DNA from: Verrucomicrobiota bacterium | GTDB lineage: Bacteria > Verrucomicrobiota > Verrucomicrobiia > Limisphaerales > SXTU01 | DNA: 40,395 nt | Direction of reading: 5' to 3' | NCBI GenBank assembly: GCA_016235545.1 | Contig: JACRKB010000065.1 | Location: forward strand, 1-40,395 | Shown here: one piece after another, positions 33,253-40,395 of the stretch | Layout: each line of letters opens with the position of its first letter | Position numbering within the stretch: the first letter of the stretch is position 1 | Made by a program: the position numbers and the translations under genes | Notes under the pieces: generated by a model | What the model saw: the letters and a program-made list of their open reading frames with translations, nothing else | Told to the model about the DNA's origin: nothing | Database searches by the model: none

Positions 33253-33912
33253 TCAATCCAGCCGCTTGATGCTGATGTTGCGGAAGGCGACGGGATCGCT
33301 GTGGCCTGCGAAGCCGAAGTGCCCTTTTGTGCGGCTCACGCCAGGGTGCTTGGACTTCGCCATGACAGTCTCGAGGTCCACCTTGCTCAGGTCTGTGTCC
33401 AGAATCACGGTGCCGTTCAAGACGACCTTGATGGTGGAGCCTTTGACCGTGACTTCCTGATGGTTCCACTCACCCACTGGCTTTTGCGCGCCGCGCTTGG
33501 CGGCGACCATGCCGTAGGCGGAGCCGTGGACCTGACGCGGATCGAGCTTGGCCTTGCGGACGGTCTCGTAATCCTCGTCCAGCACCTGCAGCTCGCACAT
33601 GCCCTCGTAGGCCGTGTTGACGTTGCCGCCGGGGTAACGGATGGCCAGCCCGTTGTTGCCGCCAGGCGGAACCTTGAACTCCAGGCGCACGACGAAGTCG
33701 CCGTATTCCTCCTTCGTGTAAATCGTCCCGCCCTTGCCCTTCTTGCAGACAACCGCACCCTCCACGACCTCGTAGTTCTCCACCGGCCCGGCCCAGCCAT
33801 CGAAATCCTTGCCGTTGAAAATGGACTTGAAGCCGTCCTTGCCCTTGTCGGCGGCGGTGAGGGTGAAGGCGCAGGTGGCGAGGGCGAGGAGAGTGGAGAG
33901 TTTGTGTTTCAT
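33253..33912 (-). CDS. Secreted DUF1080 protein (3-keto-disaccharide hydrolase family)
   Basis: A 219-residue protein with signal peptide (MKHKLSTLLALATCAFTLTAAD). The DUF1080 concanavalin-like jelly-roll starts at FKSIFNGKDFDGWAG, and continues with YGDFVVRLEFKVPPGGNNGLAIRYP and EWNHQEVTVKGSTIKVVLNG, ending GHFGFAGHSDPVAFRNISIK, the usual family course. Members hydrolyse 3-keto-glycosides or bind sugars, and the family is hugely expanded in Planctomycetes and Verrucomicrobia. It is separated by 96 bp, filled with a GGATTA-type repeat, from a second DUF1080 gene. Confidence 0.92.
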   Translation of the reverse strand: MKHKLSTLLALATCAFTLTAADKGKDGFKSIFNGKDFDGWAGPVENYEVVEGAVVCKKGKGGTIYTKEEYGDFVVRLEFKVPPGGNNGLAIRYPGGNVNTAYEGMCELQVLDEDYETVRKAKLDPRQVHGSAYGMVAAKRGAQKPVGEWNHQEVTVKGSTIKVVLNGTVILDTDLSKVDLETVMAKSKHPGVSRTKGHFGFAGHSDPVAFRNISIKRLD

Positions 33913-33915
33913 GGA

Positions 33916-34000
33916 GAGAGCAGGATTAGGATTGGGAGCACGAGTGAAGCACGACGGATCAGGTTCACGCGCTCGTAATCCTGATCCAAATCCTGCTCCC
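33916..34000. repeat. GGATTA-type inverted repeat, copy 3
   Basis: Left arm 33916-33943 (AGCAGGATTAGGATT, GAGCACGAG) and right arm 33971-34000 (GCTCGTAATCCTGATCCAAATCCTGCTCCC). It fills the gap between the two DUF1080 genes. Confidence 0.8.
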
Positions 34001-34008
34001 CCTTCAGC

Positions 34009-34791
34009 TCACTTGCTGAGTTCCTTGATGAAGACGTTGCGCCAGCGGATTTCACCGCCGTGGGTTTGGAGCTGGATGGGGCCTTTCTCAGGAACTGGGC
34101 GGCGCTGCTCCGGGGCGAGCTTTTTGTCGGCCTTGTCGTAGTAGTTCTCCAGCCTGGCGTTGTCGACGACCAGCTTGCCGTTGAGCCAGACCGTCACGTT
34201 CTCGCCCTTCATGATGATGCGAAACTTGTTCCACTCGCCGAACGGCTTGTCCGCCAGCACGAGCGGATCCTTGCCGGGCGCGCCGGCGGAGTTGTTCCAG
34301 AGGCCGCCGGAACCCTTGTTTGCACCGAGCGAGAACTTCTTCTCTTCGGTGTAATCCCAGATTTGCACCTGCGGGACGCCGCGCAGGTAGATGCCCGAGT
34401 CCGCCAGCGGCACCGTCTTGTAATCGAGCAGCAGCTCGAAGTCGCCATAGTCCTTCTCCGTGGTCGCGTAAGCGCCGAAGCCGTCGTTCACCAGCTCGCT
34501 GTTCTCGACATACCAATGCGGCTTGCCGGTCTTGCCCAATTCCATCATCGAGCCTTTCTGGTCGGGCGCGGTCCATTTCTTGATTTGCTCGGCGCGCTGC
34601 TCCGCCGTCATGGCGAGGAGCTTGCGATGATCGAACGTGCTGCCACCGCGCCAGCCGGAGACATCCTTGCCGTTGAAAAGCGCGGTGAAACCTGCGGGCG
34701 GCTTGGCCACCTGCGCGCTCGCGCTCAAGACGAGCGAAGCGAAGGCGGTGGCGACGAGGAACGGAAACGTGCGGGGCGGTGTTCGTTGCAT
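34009..34791 (-). CDS. Secreted DUF1080 protein, second copy
   Basis: From ATG 34791 (260 residues) with signal peptide (MQRTPPRTFPFLVATAFASLVLSASAQ, cleavage after ASA); the frame is open 43 codons further upstream without signal features. It contains FTALFNGKDVSGWRGG, YGDFELLLDYKTVPLADSGIYLRGVPQVQIWDY, WNKFRIIMKGENVTVWLNGKLV and IQLQTHGGEIRWRNVFIK: the longer DUF1080 type that keeps the QxWD and QxHG segments. It differs strongly from its neighbour, so the pair is not a recent duplication. Role: extracellular sugar hydrolysis is inferred from the family. Confidence 0.92.
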   Translation of the reverse strand: MQRTPPRTFPFLVATAFASLVLSASAQVAKPPAGFTALFNGKDVSGWRGGSTFDHRKLLAMTAEQRAEQIKKWTAPDQKGSMMELGKTGKPHWYVENSELVNDGFGAYATTEKDYGDFELLLDYKTVPLADSGIYLRGVPQVQIWDYTEEKKFSLGANKGSGGLWNNSAGAPGKDPLVLADKPFGEWNKFRIIMKGENVTVWLNGKLVVDNARLENYYDKADKKLAPEQRRPVPEKGPIQLQTHGGEIRWRNVFIKELSK

Positions 34792-35142
34792 AGTGTGCGG
34801 TGTGTTAGACAAATCTCGCCCGGCAGTCAATCCGGGTGTGGAAAGCCGACGGCCCAACACGCCAGCAGATTCAGCACTCGTGGCCGTCGATCTGAGGAAA
34901 TGGACACCGGCTGAAGCCACGTTCCGAAGTCGGAACCGCAGGGAACGCGAGAAAGCCGGTCAGCGCGGCGTTCACGCAGCAGCAGGCTGGGGATGAAAGC
35001 CGCATCCGGGCGCGGTTTGGCTCGGGGGAATCTCTGCGTCCTGAAGGCCGGCCTCAGCGCCGAGGGCTCGCGTCCGGCTTCGGACTCCGGGCTCAAAACA
35101 TCGGAGTGGCAGCAGAAGTTTGCGGGTAAGCAAAGCCGAGGG
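34792..35142. other. 351-bp non-coding gap
   Basis: Between the second DUF1080 gene and the end of the phosphorylase gene. A minus-strand frame at 34827-35096 has no recognisable features and its Arg/Ser/Pro-rich composition looks like translated repeat DNA. I see no clear promoter or hairpin beyond short GC-rich palindromes. Confidence 0.5.
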
Positions 35143-37341
35143 CTACTTCGTCTGGTAAAACTTCTTCGTGTATTCCTGCACCATGCGCCATGTGCTGAAC
35201 TGCGGCACCAGCGTGGTCATCGCTCGGCGGACTTTCCCGAGCCACTGGCGCGGGATGCCGGTGGCGTCTCGGTTGTAGAAGCACGGGATGACTTCCTCGG
35301 TGAGCACCTTGTAGGTGTTCGCGCTGTCGCGCTGGTCCTGCTCCTCGATGCTCGCGGGGTGCGTGTCATCGCCAATCGAGAAGCCGTTGGTGCCGTCGTA
35401 GCCCTCACGCCACCAGCCATCCATGATGCTCATGTTCAGACAGCCGTGGCAGCCGCACTTCATGCCGCTGGTGCCGGAGGCCTCGAGCGGACGGCGCGGA
35501 TTGTTCAACCAGATATCGCAGCCGGAGACCATCTGGCGGGCGACATGCACGTCGTAGTTCTCAATGAAGAAGAGGTGGCCCTTGAGGTCGCTGAACTTGC
35601 TGAGGTGGATGATGTGCTGGATGAAGCGCTTGCCCTCGTCGTCGCGCGGGTGCGCCTTGCCGGCGAAGATGAACTGCACGGGGCGCTGCTTGTCATGAGC
35701 CAGCTTCACGATGTTCGCGAACTGCTGGAAGATGAGCGGCGCGCGCTTGTAGGTGGCGAATCGCCGCGCGAAGCCGATGGTCAACGCGTCGGGGTTCAGC
35801 ATGTGGTCGAACGTGATGAAGTCGCCCTGCGTGAGGCGCTGGCCCTGGAGCAGCAGGCGGCGGCGGGAGAACTCAATCAGCTCGCGGCGGAGCCGGTAGC
35901 GCAGCGACCACAGCTCCTCGTCGGAGATGAACGCGGGGTCGGCCATGCGCGCCCAGAACTCCGGCTGGTTGATTTCACGTTCCCAGTCAATCGAGGGCTT
36001 GCTCTTCCAGAAGCGCGTCGTCTCGGTGGTCGAGGTGTCAGGGTTCGCGTGGGCGACGCTGAGTTTGTTGCGCCAGAAGCGGCGCACAGTGCCCTTCATC
36101 CAGCCGGCGACGTGAATGCCATTGGTGACGTGGCCGATGGGGACCTGCTCGACGGTCTTGCCGGGATAGAGGCACTGCCACATCTCACGGCTGACCGCGC
36201 CGTGGAGTTCGCTCACGCCGTTGGCGGCGCGGGAGCCTTTCAGCGCCAGCACCGTCATGCAGAACGGCTCCTGTATGTCGCCCGGGTTCACCCGGCCCAA
36301 GCCCATCAGCTCGGAATGCGACAGCTTGAGGTTCGCGCCAAACTTGTTTGCGGCGAAGCTCATCAGGTCGCTGCTGAAGCGGTCGTGGCCGGCCTCGACC
36401 GGCGTGTGCGTGGTGAAGAGGCACTGCTGCTTCGTCTCTGCCCAAGCCTGCCCGAAGGGCTTGCCCTCGGCCATTTTCTCACGCGCAAGTTCCAGCGTGA
36501 GGAACGCGGCGTGGCCCTCGTTCATGTGGAAGGTCGAGGGTTGCAGGCCCAGCTCGCGGAGCAGACGCACGCCGCCGACGCCGAGCAGGATTTCATGCAT
36601 CACCCGCGTGGTCGTGTCGCCGCCATAGACGCGCAGCGTGAGGTCGCGCTGATGCGGCTCGTTCTCGGGCAGGTTCGCGTCGAGGAGATAGACGGGGCAG
36701 CGGCCCACGTTCGCGCGCCAGGCGCGGAAGCTCACGGTGGTGGTGGACACCTTCACCGAGCAGACCAGCGGCTCGCCGTTCGCGTTCAGGACGGGTTCGA
36801 TGGGGAGGCTGTTTGGCTTGAGCTGCGAGTAAAACTCCGTCTGCCAGTTGTCCGCGTTGACGGTCTGCTGGAAGTAGCCCTCGCGATAAAACAGCGTGAT
36901 GCCGACGAAGCCCAGGCCGAGGTCGCTCGCCGCCTTGGCGTGGTCGCCGGCGAGCATCCCGAGGCCGCCCGCAGCGATGGGCAGCGTCTCGTGGAAGCCG
37001 AACTCCGCGCTGAAGTAGGCGACGGGGTTCTTGAGCAGCTCGGGCGCGTTCTGCGCGCCCCACGTGTCCTTGCTGGCGAGGTAGGCGTCGAAATTCTTGA
37101 GCACGATGCGGACACGGTCGGCGAATTCCGGCTCCTGTAGGCGCATCCGCAGCTCGTAGTCGGAGACCTCGTGCAGGATGGCGACGGCGTTGTGGTAGAG
37201 GTTCGTCCAGCCGCGCGGCGAGAGGTCGTGGAAAATTTCCTGCGGCTCCTGGTTCCAGGTCCACCAAAGGTTCCGCGAGAGGCGGTGGAGCCCTGCGGTC
37301 AGGTCAGCGAGTTCAGCGGTCGTCAGAGGTTTGTGGTTCAT
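35143..37341 (-). CDS. glgP: Alpha-glucan (glycogen/starch) phosphorylase, DUF3417 type
   Basis: A 732-residue pyridoxal-phosphate enzyme that removes glucose 1-phosphate from alpha-1,4-glucans. ATG 37341 gives the DUF3417 N-terminal domain, HRLSRNLWWTWNQEPQEIF, and AYFSAEFGFHETLPIAAGGLGMLAGD. The catalytic part includes HMNEGHAAFL, FTTHTPVEAGHD, GRKKxD-like FATYKRAPLI and the PLP-lysine motif EASGTSGMK. It is the short GT35 class found in Thermotoga and Mycobacterium, slightly shorter than typical. It would supply glucose 1-phosphate from stored glycogen. The gene stands alone, with an apparently divergent DUF11 gene 249 bp away. Confidence 0.95.
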   Translation of the reverse strand: MNHKPLTTAELADLTAGLHRLSRNLWWTWNQEPQEIFHDLSPRGWTNLYHNAVAILHEVSDYELRMRLQEPEFADRVRIVLKNFDAYLASKDTWGAQNAPELLKNPVAYFSAEFGFHETLPIAAGGLGMLAGDHAKAASDLGLGFVGITLFYREGYFQQTVNADNWQTEFYSQLKPNSLPIEPVLNANGEPLVCSVKVSTTTVSFRAWRANVGRCPVYLLDANLPENEPHQRDLTLRVYGGDTTTRVMHEILLGVGGVRLLRELGLQPSTFHMNEGHAAFLTLELAREKMAEGKPFGQAWAETKQQCLFTTHTPVEAGHDRFSSDLMSFAANKFGANLKLSHSELMGLGRVNPGDIQEPFCMTVLALKGSRAANGVSELHGAVSREMWQCLYPGKTVEQVPIGHVTNGIHVAGWMKGTVRRFWRNKLSVAHANPDTSTTETTRFWKSKPSIDWEREINQPEFWARMADPAFISDEELWSLRYRLRRELIEFSRRRLLLQGQRLTQGDFITFDHMLNPDALTIGFARRFATYKRAPLIFQQFANIVKLAHDKQRPVQFIFAGKAHPRDDEGKRFIQHIIHLSKFSDLKGHLFFIENYDVHVARQMVSGCDIWLNNPRRPLEASGTSGMKCGCHGCLNMSIMDGWWREGYDGTNGFSIGDDTHPASIEEQDQRDSANTYKVLTEEVIPCFYNRDATGIPRQWLGKVRRAMTTLVPQFSTWRMVQEYTKKFYQTK

Positions 37342-37518
37342 AGAAACGGTTGGCCACGGGGAGCCGGGATTGGAATTGCCCGCCAGCAGCGACGGCGACG
37401 CTAGAGACGGAGGGGATTCACGGCAAACCAAAAAGCCCTCCAGAATGTCGAGGCGGCGGAGTCAGGAGCCAGCCATGCGTCGAACGTCACAAGCTAACCG
37501 CTGTGCTCCCGTTCCTTC

Positions 37519-37546
37519 TGACTCCTGACTTCTGTCTCCTGTCTCC
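37519..37546 (+). repeat. Degenerate 7-bp tandem repeat upstream of DUF11 gene
   Basis: Four heptamers read TGACTCC, TGACTTC, TGTCTCC and TGTCTCC, ending 44 bases before the GTG at 37591. Same period as the arrays at 8312, 24961 and 40110 but a different core word. Confidence 0.8.
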
Positions 37547-37590
37547 TAATTGGCTGGTCTAGCGCCGCGCATTTCGGGAGCATCCCCGAC

Positions 37591-38772
37591 GTGAAACTTG
37601 CCGCCCCGACCTTCCTTGGCCTCTCCGCCAGCCTGGCCTTCCTCCTCTTCTGCGCGCCCGCCCAAGCCCAGCAGCACCGCGCCACGCGGCTCGGCCATCC
37701 CGCAACCCGCTTCGCTCCGACGATGCACACACCCGAGGATTTGCGCTCCCGCTTCCGCGATGAAAAGCTGCGGCCAGACATCGCCTCCATCCTCGCGCAG
37801 TGGGGCTGGGCGGGAAACTTGGACGACCTACATCGCGCGGCGCTCACCGCAGAAATCAGCGAGTGGCCCATCCCCGTCGGCTCGCGGATGCCCTTCATGT
37901 CCTCGCGCAAGGACGGCGCGCCCATCTGCCTGCGCGATGTGCTTTGGGCCGGGGACGCGCCCGCCCCGGCCTACGCGTTCACCTTCGCCTCGCGCGGCCA
38001 GCGCTACCGGTGCATCACCCCGAAGGCGTGCAGCAATTTCTTCCTCGTGGACCTTGGGCCCGAACCCAAGCCTGTGCCCGCGCTCGCCCTGCTCTGCCAC
38101 GCGCCCGCCCGCGAGTTCACCGGACGGCCCATGAAAGTCTGCTTCACCCTGCGCAATTCCGGTGACGGCCCCGAACCGATGACCACCCTCACGCTGCCAG
38201 TCCCTGCCGGAGCCACCTTCATCAGCGCCACCGAAGGCGGAGTCTCCTCCGCCGACCGGGTCACCTGGGAAATTGCCGGCCTTGCCCCCAGCACCAATCG
38301 CGAGGTCTGCGCCACCTTCACGATGAGCAAGCCGGGGCGCACGGAATTCAAGCCCGTCGCCAGCGGCTCCGTGGCAGGCTTCGCACATTGCGAATGCCAG
38401 ACTCAAATAATCGGCGTCCACGCGCTCGGCGTCGAAGTCGTGGACCTCGCCGACCCCATCGAAGTCGGCAAAGTCGTCACCTACGTCATCAGCATCACCA
38501 ATCAAGGCGACCAGCCCGGCACCAACATCCGCGTCGTCTGCACCGTCCCGGACAGCCAGGAATTCGTGTTTGGCAACGGCACCTCGCCCGTGCAGGCGCA
38601 GGGCCGGAGCGTGACCATGCAAGTGCTGCCAGTCCTCGAAGGCAAGGCCACCGCCACATGGCGTGTGTTGACCAAGGCGCTTCGCCCAGACGACTCGCGC
38701 TTCCGCGTGGAATACAGCAGCGATCAGTTCGAGAAGCCCATCCGCGAGGACGAGGCCACGCGGCTTTATTGA
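37591..38772 (+). CDS. Secreted cysteine-rich DUF11 repeat protein
   Basis: A 393-residue protein starting with GTG and a signal peptide (VKLAAPTFLGLSASLAFLLFCAPAQAQ). After a region of about 130 residues of unknown type with several Cys and Trp residues, two DUF11-like Ig-fold units follow at about 165-260 (GRPMKVCFTLRNSGDGPEP, TFISATEGG) and 275-375 (GKVVTYVISITNQGDQPGTNIRVVC, VQAQGRSVTM). DUF11 repeats also build the chlamydial OmcB cysteine-rich protein, a PVC relative, so an outer-envelope role with disulfide bonds is plausible. No neighbour explains its function. Confidence 0.82.
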   Translation: MKLAAPTFLGLSASLAFLLFCAPAQAQQHRATRLGHPATRFAPTMHTPEDLRSRFRDEKLRPDIASILAQWGWAGNLDDLHRAALTAEISEWPIPVGSRMPFMSSRKDGAPICLRDVLWAGDAPAPAYAFTFASRGQRYRCITPKACSNFFLVDLGPEPKPVPALALLCHAPAREFTGRPMKVCFTLRNSGDGPEPMTTLTLPVPAGATFISATEGGVSSADRVTWEIAGLAPSTNREVCATFTMSKPGRTEFKPVASGSVAGFAHCECQTQIIGVHALGVEVVDLADPIEVGKVVTYVISITNQGDQPGTNIRVVCTVPDSQEFVFGNGTSPVQAQGRSVTMQVLPVLEGKATATWRVLTKALRPDDSRFRVEYSSDQFEKPIREDEATRLY

Positions 38773-38793
38773 ACGAGGAAGAGCTGGATTTAT

Positions 38794-38866
38794 TAGGAGG
38801 GCAGGAAGGCATGAGGGAAGCGAAGGCCGCTGCTGCTGTCTCCCTCCTGCATTCCTGCTCTCCTTA
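38794..38866. repeat. Inverted repeat downstream of DUF11 gene
   Basis: Left arm 38794-38818 (TAGGAGGGCAGGAAGGCATG) and right arm 38841-38866 are imperfectly complementary, with a CTGCTGCTG interior. It is followed by a fragment of the ACACGGAT repeat (38876-38905) and a TTCGACGGAG piece. The 248-bp gap to aroB holds no gene. May act as terminator. Confidence 0.65.
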
Positions 38867-39020
38867 TGAATCTCCTTGTCCGTGTTCCATTCGTGGCACA
38901 ACTGAATGGATTCGACGGAGGAAGCACTCTCCTGGTGAGCCTGCCGCCGAGTCGTCCGAAAAGTCAGGCCGTGACAATGGCGGTGACAGCCTTCCACCCG
39001 CGCCCTAATCTGCCCGCACC

Positions 39021-40127
39021 ATGCGTTCAGTGAAGGTGTCCCTCGGGACTCGCAGCTACGACATCAAGATCGCCGCCGGCTTGCTCGCCAAACTCGGCGC
39101 GGAGTGTGCCACGCTTGATCTCGGCCAGAAGTGCGCCCTCATCACAGACACCAACGTGGCTGCCCTCCACGCGAAATCCGCGCTCGCCAGCCTGAAGCGC
39201 GCCGGCTTCGAAACCGTGCTCATCACCGTCCCCGCCGGCGAGACGGCCAAGCGGCTGAAGCAAGTCGAGTCGTGCTTCAACCAACTCGCCGCGCACCGGC
39301 TCGAGCGGAAATCCTTCATCATCGCGCTCGGCGGCGGCGTGGTGGGCGACCTCGCGGGCTTTGTTGCGGCAAGTTACCTGCGTGGCATCCCCTTCGTGCA
39401 GGTGCCCACGACGCTGCTCGCGCAGGTGGACAGCTCTGTCGGCGGCAAGACGGGCGTGAATCTCGCGGCGGGCAAGAATCTCGTCGGCGCGTTCTACCAG
39501 CCGCGCCTCGTGCTGTGCGACCTCGCGACGTTCCGCACGCTGCCGGAGCGCGAGTTCCGCGCGGGCCTCGCCGAGGTCATCAAATACGGCATCATCCACG
39601 ACTCAGACCTCTTCGCGCGCTTGGAGCGCGACATGGCGAAGATTCTTCGTCGCGACGCCGCATCGCTCGCCCACATCGTCGCGCGCTCGTGCGAAATCAA
39701 GGCGGACATCGTCTCGCAGGACGAGACCGAGGGCGGGCTGCGGGCGGTTTTGAACTTTGGCCACACCATCGGCCACGCCATCGAGGCAATCACGGCCTAC
39801 GGGCGTTATCTGCACGGCGAGGCCATCTCCATCGGGCAAGTCGCGGCGGCGCATTTGTCGGCGGAACTGTCAGGACTGCCTGCCGTGGAATGCGAGCGCA
39901 TCCGCGCGCTGTTCGGAGCGGCAGGCTTGCCGGTGGGCCTCAAGCTGAGTTCCGCGCAACGCACGAAGCTCCTTGCCGCCATGACGCTCGACAAAAAAGT
40001 CAGCGCCGGTGAAATCAAATTCGTCCTGGCCCCGCGCATCGGGAAAGCCGTGTGGGGCCAGCGTGTGCCGAGCGCAGCGGTGCATCGCGCGCTGGACGCA
40101 GTCTCCCCACTGAAAACTGAACACTGA
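39021..40127 (+). CDS. aroB: 3-dehydroquinate synthase
   Basis: Second step of the shikimate pathway: NAD-dependent conversion of DAHP to 3-dehydroquinate in the cytosol. At 368 residues it has normal length. Motifs: PAGETAKRLKQVE near 75-87, the dinucleotide loop GGGVVGDLAGFVAASYLRG near 104-122, QVPTTLLAQVDSSVGGKTGVN, the zinc ligand Glu in AEVIKYG and the His ligands in NFGHTIGHAIE and LHGEAISIG. The last few codons (SPLKTEH) are encoded inside a heptamer tandem array that continues to the next start codon. Confidence 0.96.
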   Translation: MRSVKVSLGTRSYDIKIAAGLLAKLGAECATLDLGQKCALITDTNVAALHAKSALASLKRAGFETVLITVPAGETAKRLKQVESCFNQLAAHRLERKSFIIALGGGVVGDLAGFVAASYLRGIPFVQVPTTLLAQVDSSVGGKTGVNLAAGKNLVGAFYQPRLVLCDLATFRTLPEREFRAGLAEVIKYGIIHDSDLFARLERDMAKILRRDAASLAHIVARSCEIKADIVSQDETEGGLRAVLNFGHTIGHAIEAITAYGRYLHGEAISIGQVAAAHLSAELSGLPAVECERIRALFGAAGLPVGLKLSSAQRTKLLAAMTLDKKVSAGEIKFVLAPRIGKAVWGQRVPSAAVHRALDAVSPLKTEH

Positions 40128-40137
40128 TCACTGATCA
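40110..40137 (+). repeat. 7-bp tandem repeat spanning aroB stop, before asparaginase start
   Basis: Four heptamers read CTGAAAA, CTGAACA, CTGATCA and CTGATCA, followed by CTGCCC and the GTG at 40144. The aroB TGA (40125-40127) lies within the array, so the final residues of AroB are repeat-encoded. Confidence 0.85.
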
Positions 40138-40143
40138 CTGCCC

Positions 40144-40395
40144 GTGAGACCAATCCGTGAAACCAACGCCGGTCAACACGCCGCCACCCTGCTCGCCCTC
40201 GCCTTCCTCCTGCTCATGGCCTCGCCCTCCGCACGCGCCCAAGAAAAGAAGTCGCCCACCATGCCTGCCGCCGGCTTCGTCCTCGTCCTCCACGGCGGCG
40301 CGGGGGTGATTCCCAAGGAAGACCTCACGCCGGAGAAGGAGAAGGCGGCGCGGGCCACCATGGAGGCGGCCCTGCTGGCAGGGCATTCCGTGCTC
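40144..40395 (+). CDS. Secreted isoaspartyl peptidase/L-asparaginase, N-terminal part (cut by window edge)
   Basis: The visible 84 residues begin with GTG and a signal peptide (LLALAFLLLMASPSARAQ), then enter the Ntn-hydrolase family start GFVLVLHGGAGVIPKEDLTPEKEKAA, and the frame stays open to the right edge. In this family a central Thr becomes the N-terminal nucleophile after autocleavage; that part is outside the window. The family removes beta-aspartyl residues or deamidates asparagine. The start is preceded directly by the 7-bp tandem array; a shorter start at an internal ATG (40216) would lose the signal peptide's first half. Confidence 0.8.
   Translation, partial: MRPIRETNAGQHAATLLALAFLLLMASPSARAQEKKSPTMPAAGFVLVLHGGAGVIPKEDLTPEKEKAARATMEAALLAGHSVL

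Noticed and set aside
33253-34791. Recent tandem duplication of DUF1080 genes
   Set aside because: The two proteins differ in length and in most positions outside the family motifs.
34827-35096. 89-codon minus-strand frame in the DUF1080/glgP gap
   Set aside because: No family similarity; looks like translated intergenic repeat.
34993-37140. Plus-strand 715-codon frame opposite glgP
   Set aside because: Fully antisense to a well-conserved phosphorylase; composition typical of shadows.

Overview
The window is a GC-rich bacterial chromosome segment of mostly housekeeping genes. Several traits point to the PVC superphylum, most likely a Verrucomicrobiota lineage near Pedosphaera/Limisphaerales. 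These are two adjacent DUF1080 (3-keto-disaccharide hydrolase) secreted proteins, a PPC-domain secreted protein, a DUF11 cysteine-rich envelope protein, a SecA with a large insertion, and many palindromic intergenic repeats. The taxonomic call is an inference from gene content; no rRNA gene is present.

Layout. 1-300: C-terminal end of a membrane protein. 326-5.2 kb: PPC-domain protein convergent with moeB (rhodanese fusion); then a divergent, overlapping run punA-cdd-histidine kinase/receiver hybrid. 7.2-12.1 kb: proB, mazG, and secA on the opposite strand. 12.1-13.1 kb: a non-coding stretch with a 288-bp nested inverted repeat, a tRNA-Arg(CCG) and a possible tRNA 3'-end scar. 13.1-15.8 kb: YfhO-type polytopic membrane protein. 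16.1-21.5 kb: a minus-strand flagellar cluster in transcription order fliC, fliD, a 237-aa unknown, a lipoprotein, flgM-like, fliS, fliT-like. The flagellin gene has a near-consensus sigma-28 promoter and a leader with several hairpins. 22-27.7 kb: glcD-like FAD oxidase, then (transcription order) mlaE-mlaF-mlaD-PIN/TRAM-DUF2007, tightly packed. 28-31.5 kb: a divergent PanB-like protein, bioB, and a divergent potD. 31.6-34.8 kb: transglutaminase-like membrane protein, Bax-inhibitor-1 family protein and two DUF1080 proteins. 35.1-37.3 kb: alpha-glucan phosphorylase. 37.6-40.4 kb: DUF11 protein, aroB, and the start of a secreted isoaspartyl peptidase/L-asparaginase cut by the window edge.

What stands out. 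(1) Intergenic DNA carries several families of imperfect palindromes; two copies of one family lie inverted about 5.4 kb apart around the mla region. (2) Degenerate tandem repeats of exactly seven bases sit directly before start codons at three genes and about 45 bp before a fourth. (3) Three enzymes or regulators keep their fold but lack residues usually held essential: the histidine kinase has Met where the phospho-acceptor His is expected, the PanB-like protein lacks at least one metal-binding Asp and the Glu ligand, and BioB lacks most ligands of the E. coli [2Fe-2S] cluster but has a Cys-rich C-terminal tail. (4) The flagellar late operon contains two uncharacterised genes. I found no CRISPR array, transposase, integrase or phage module. 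Residue correspondences to reference proteins were aligned by eye.
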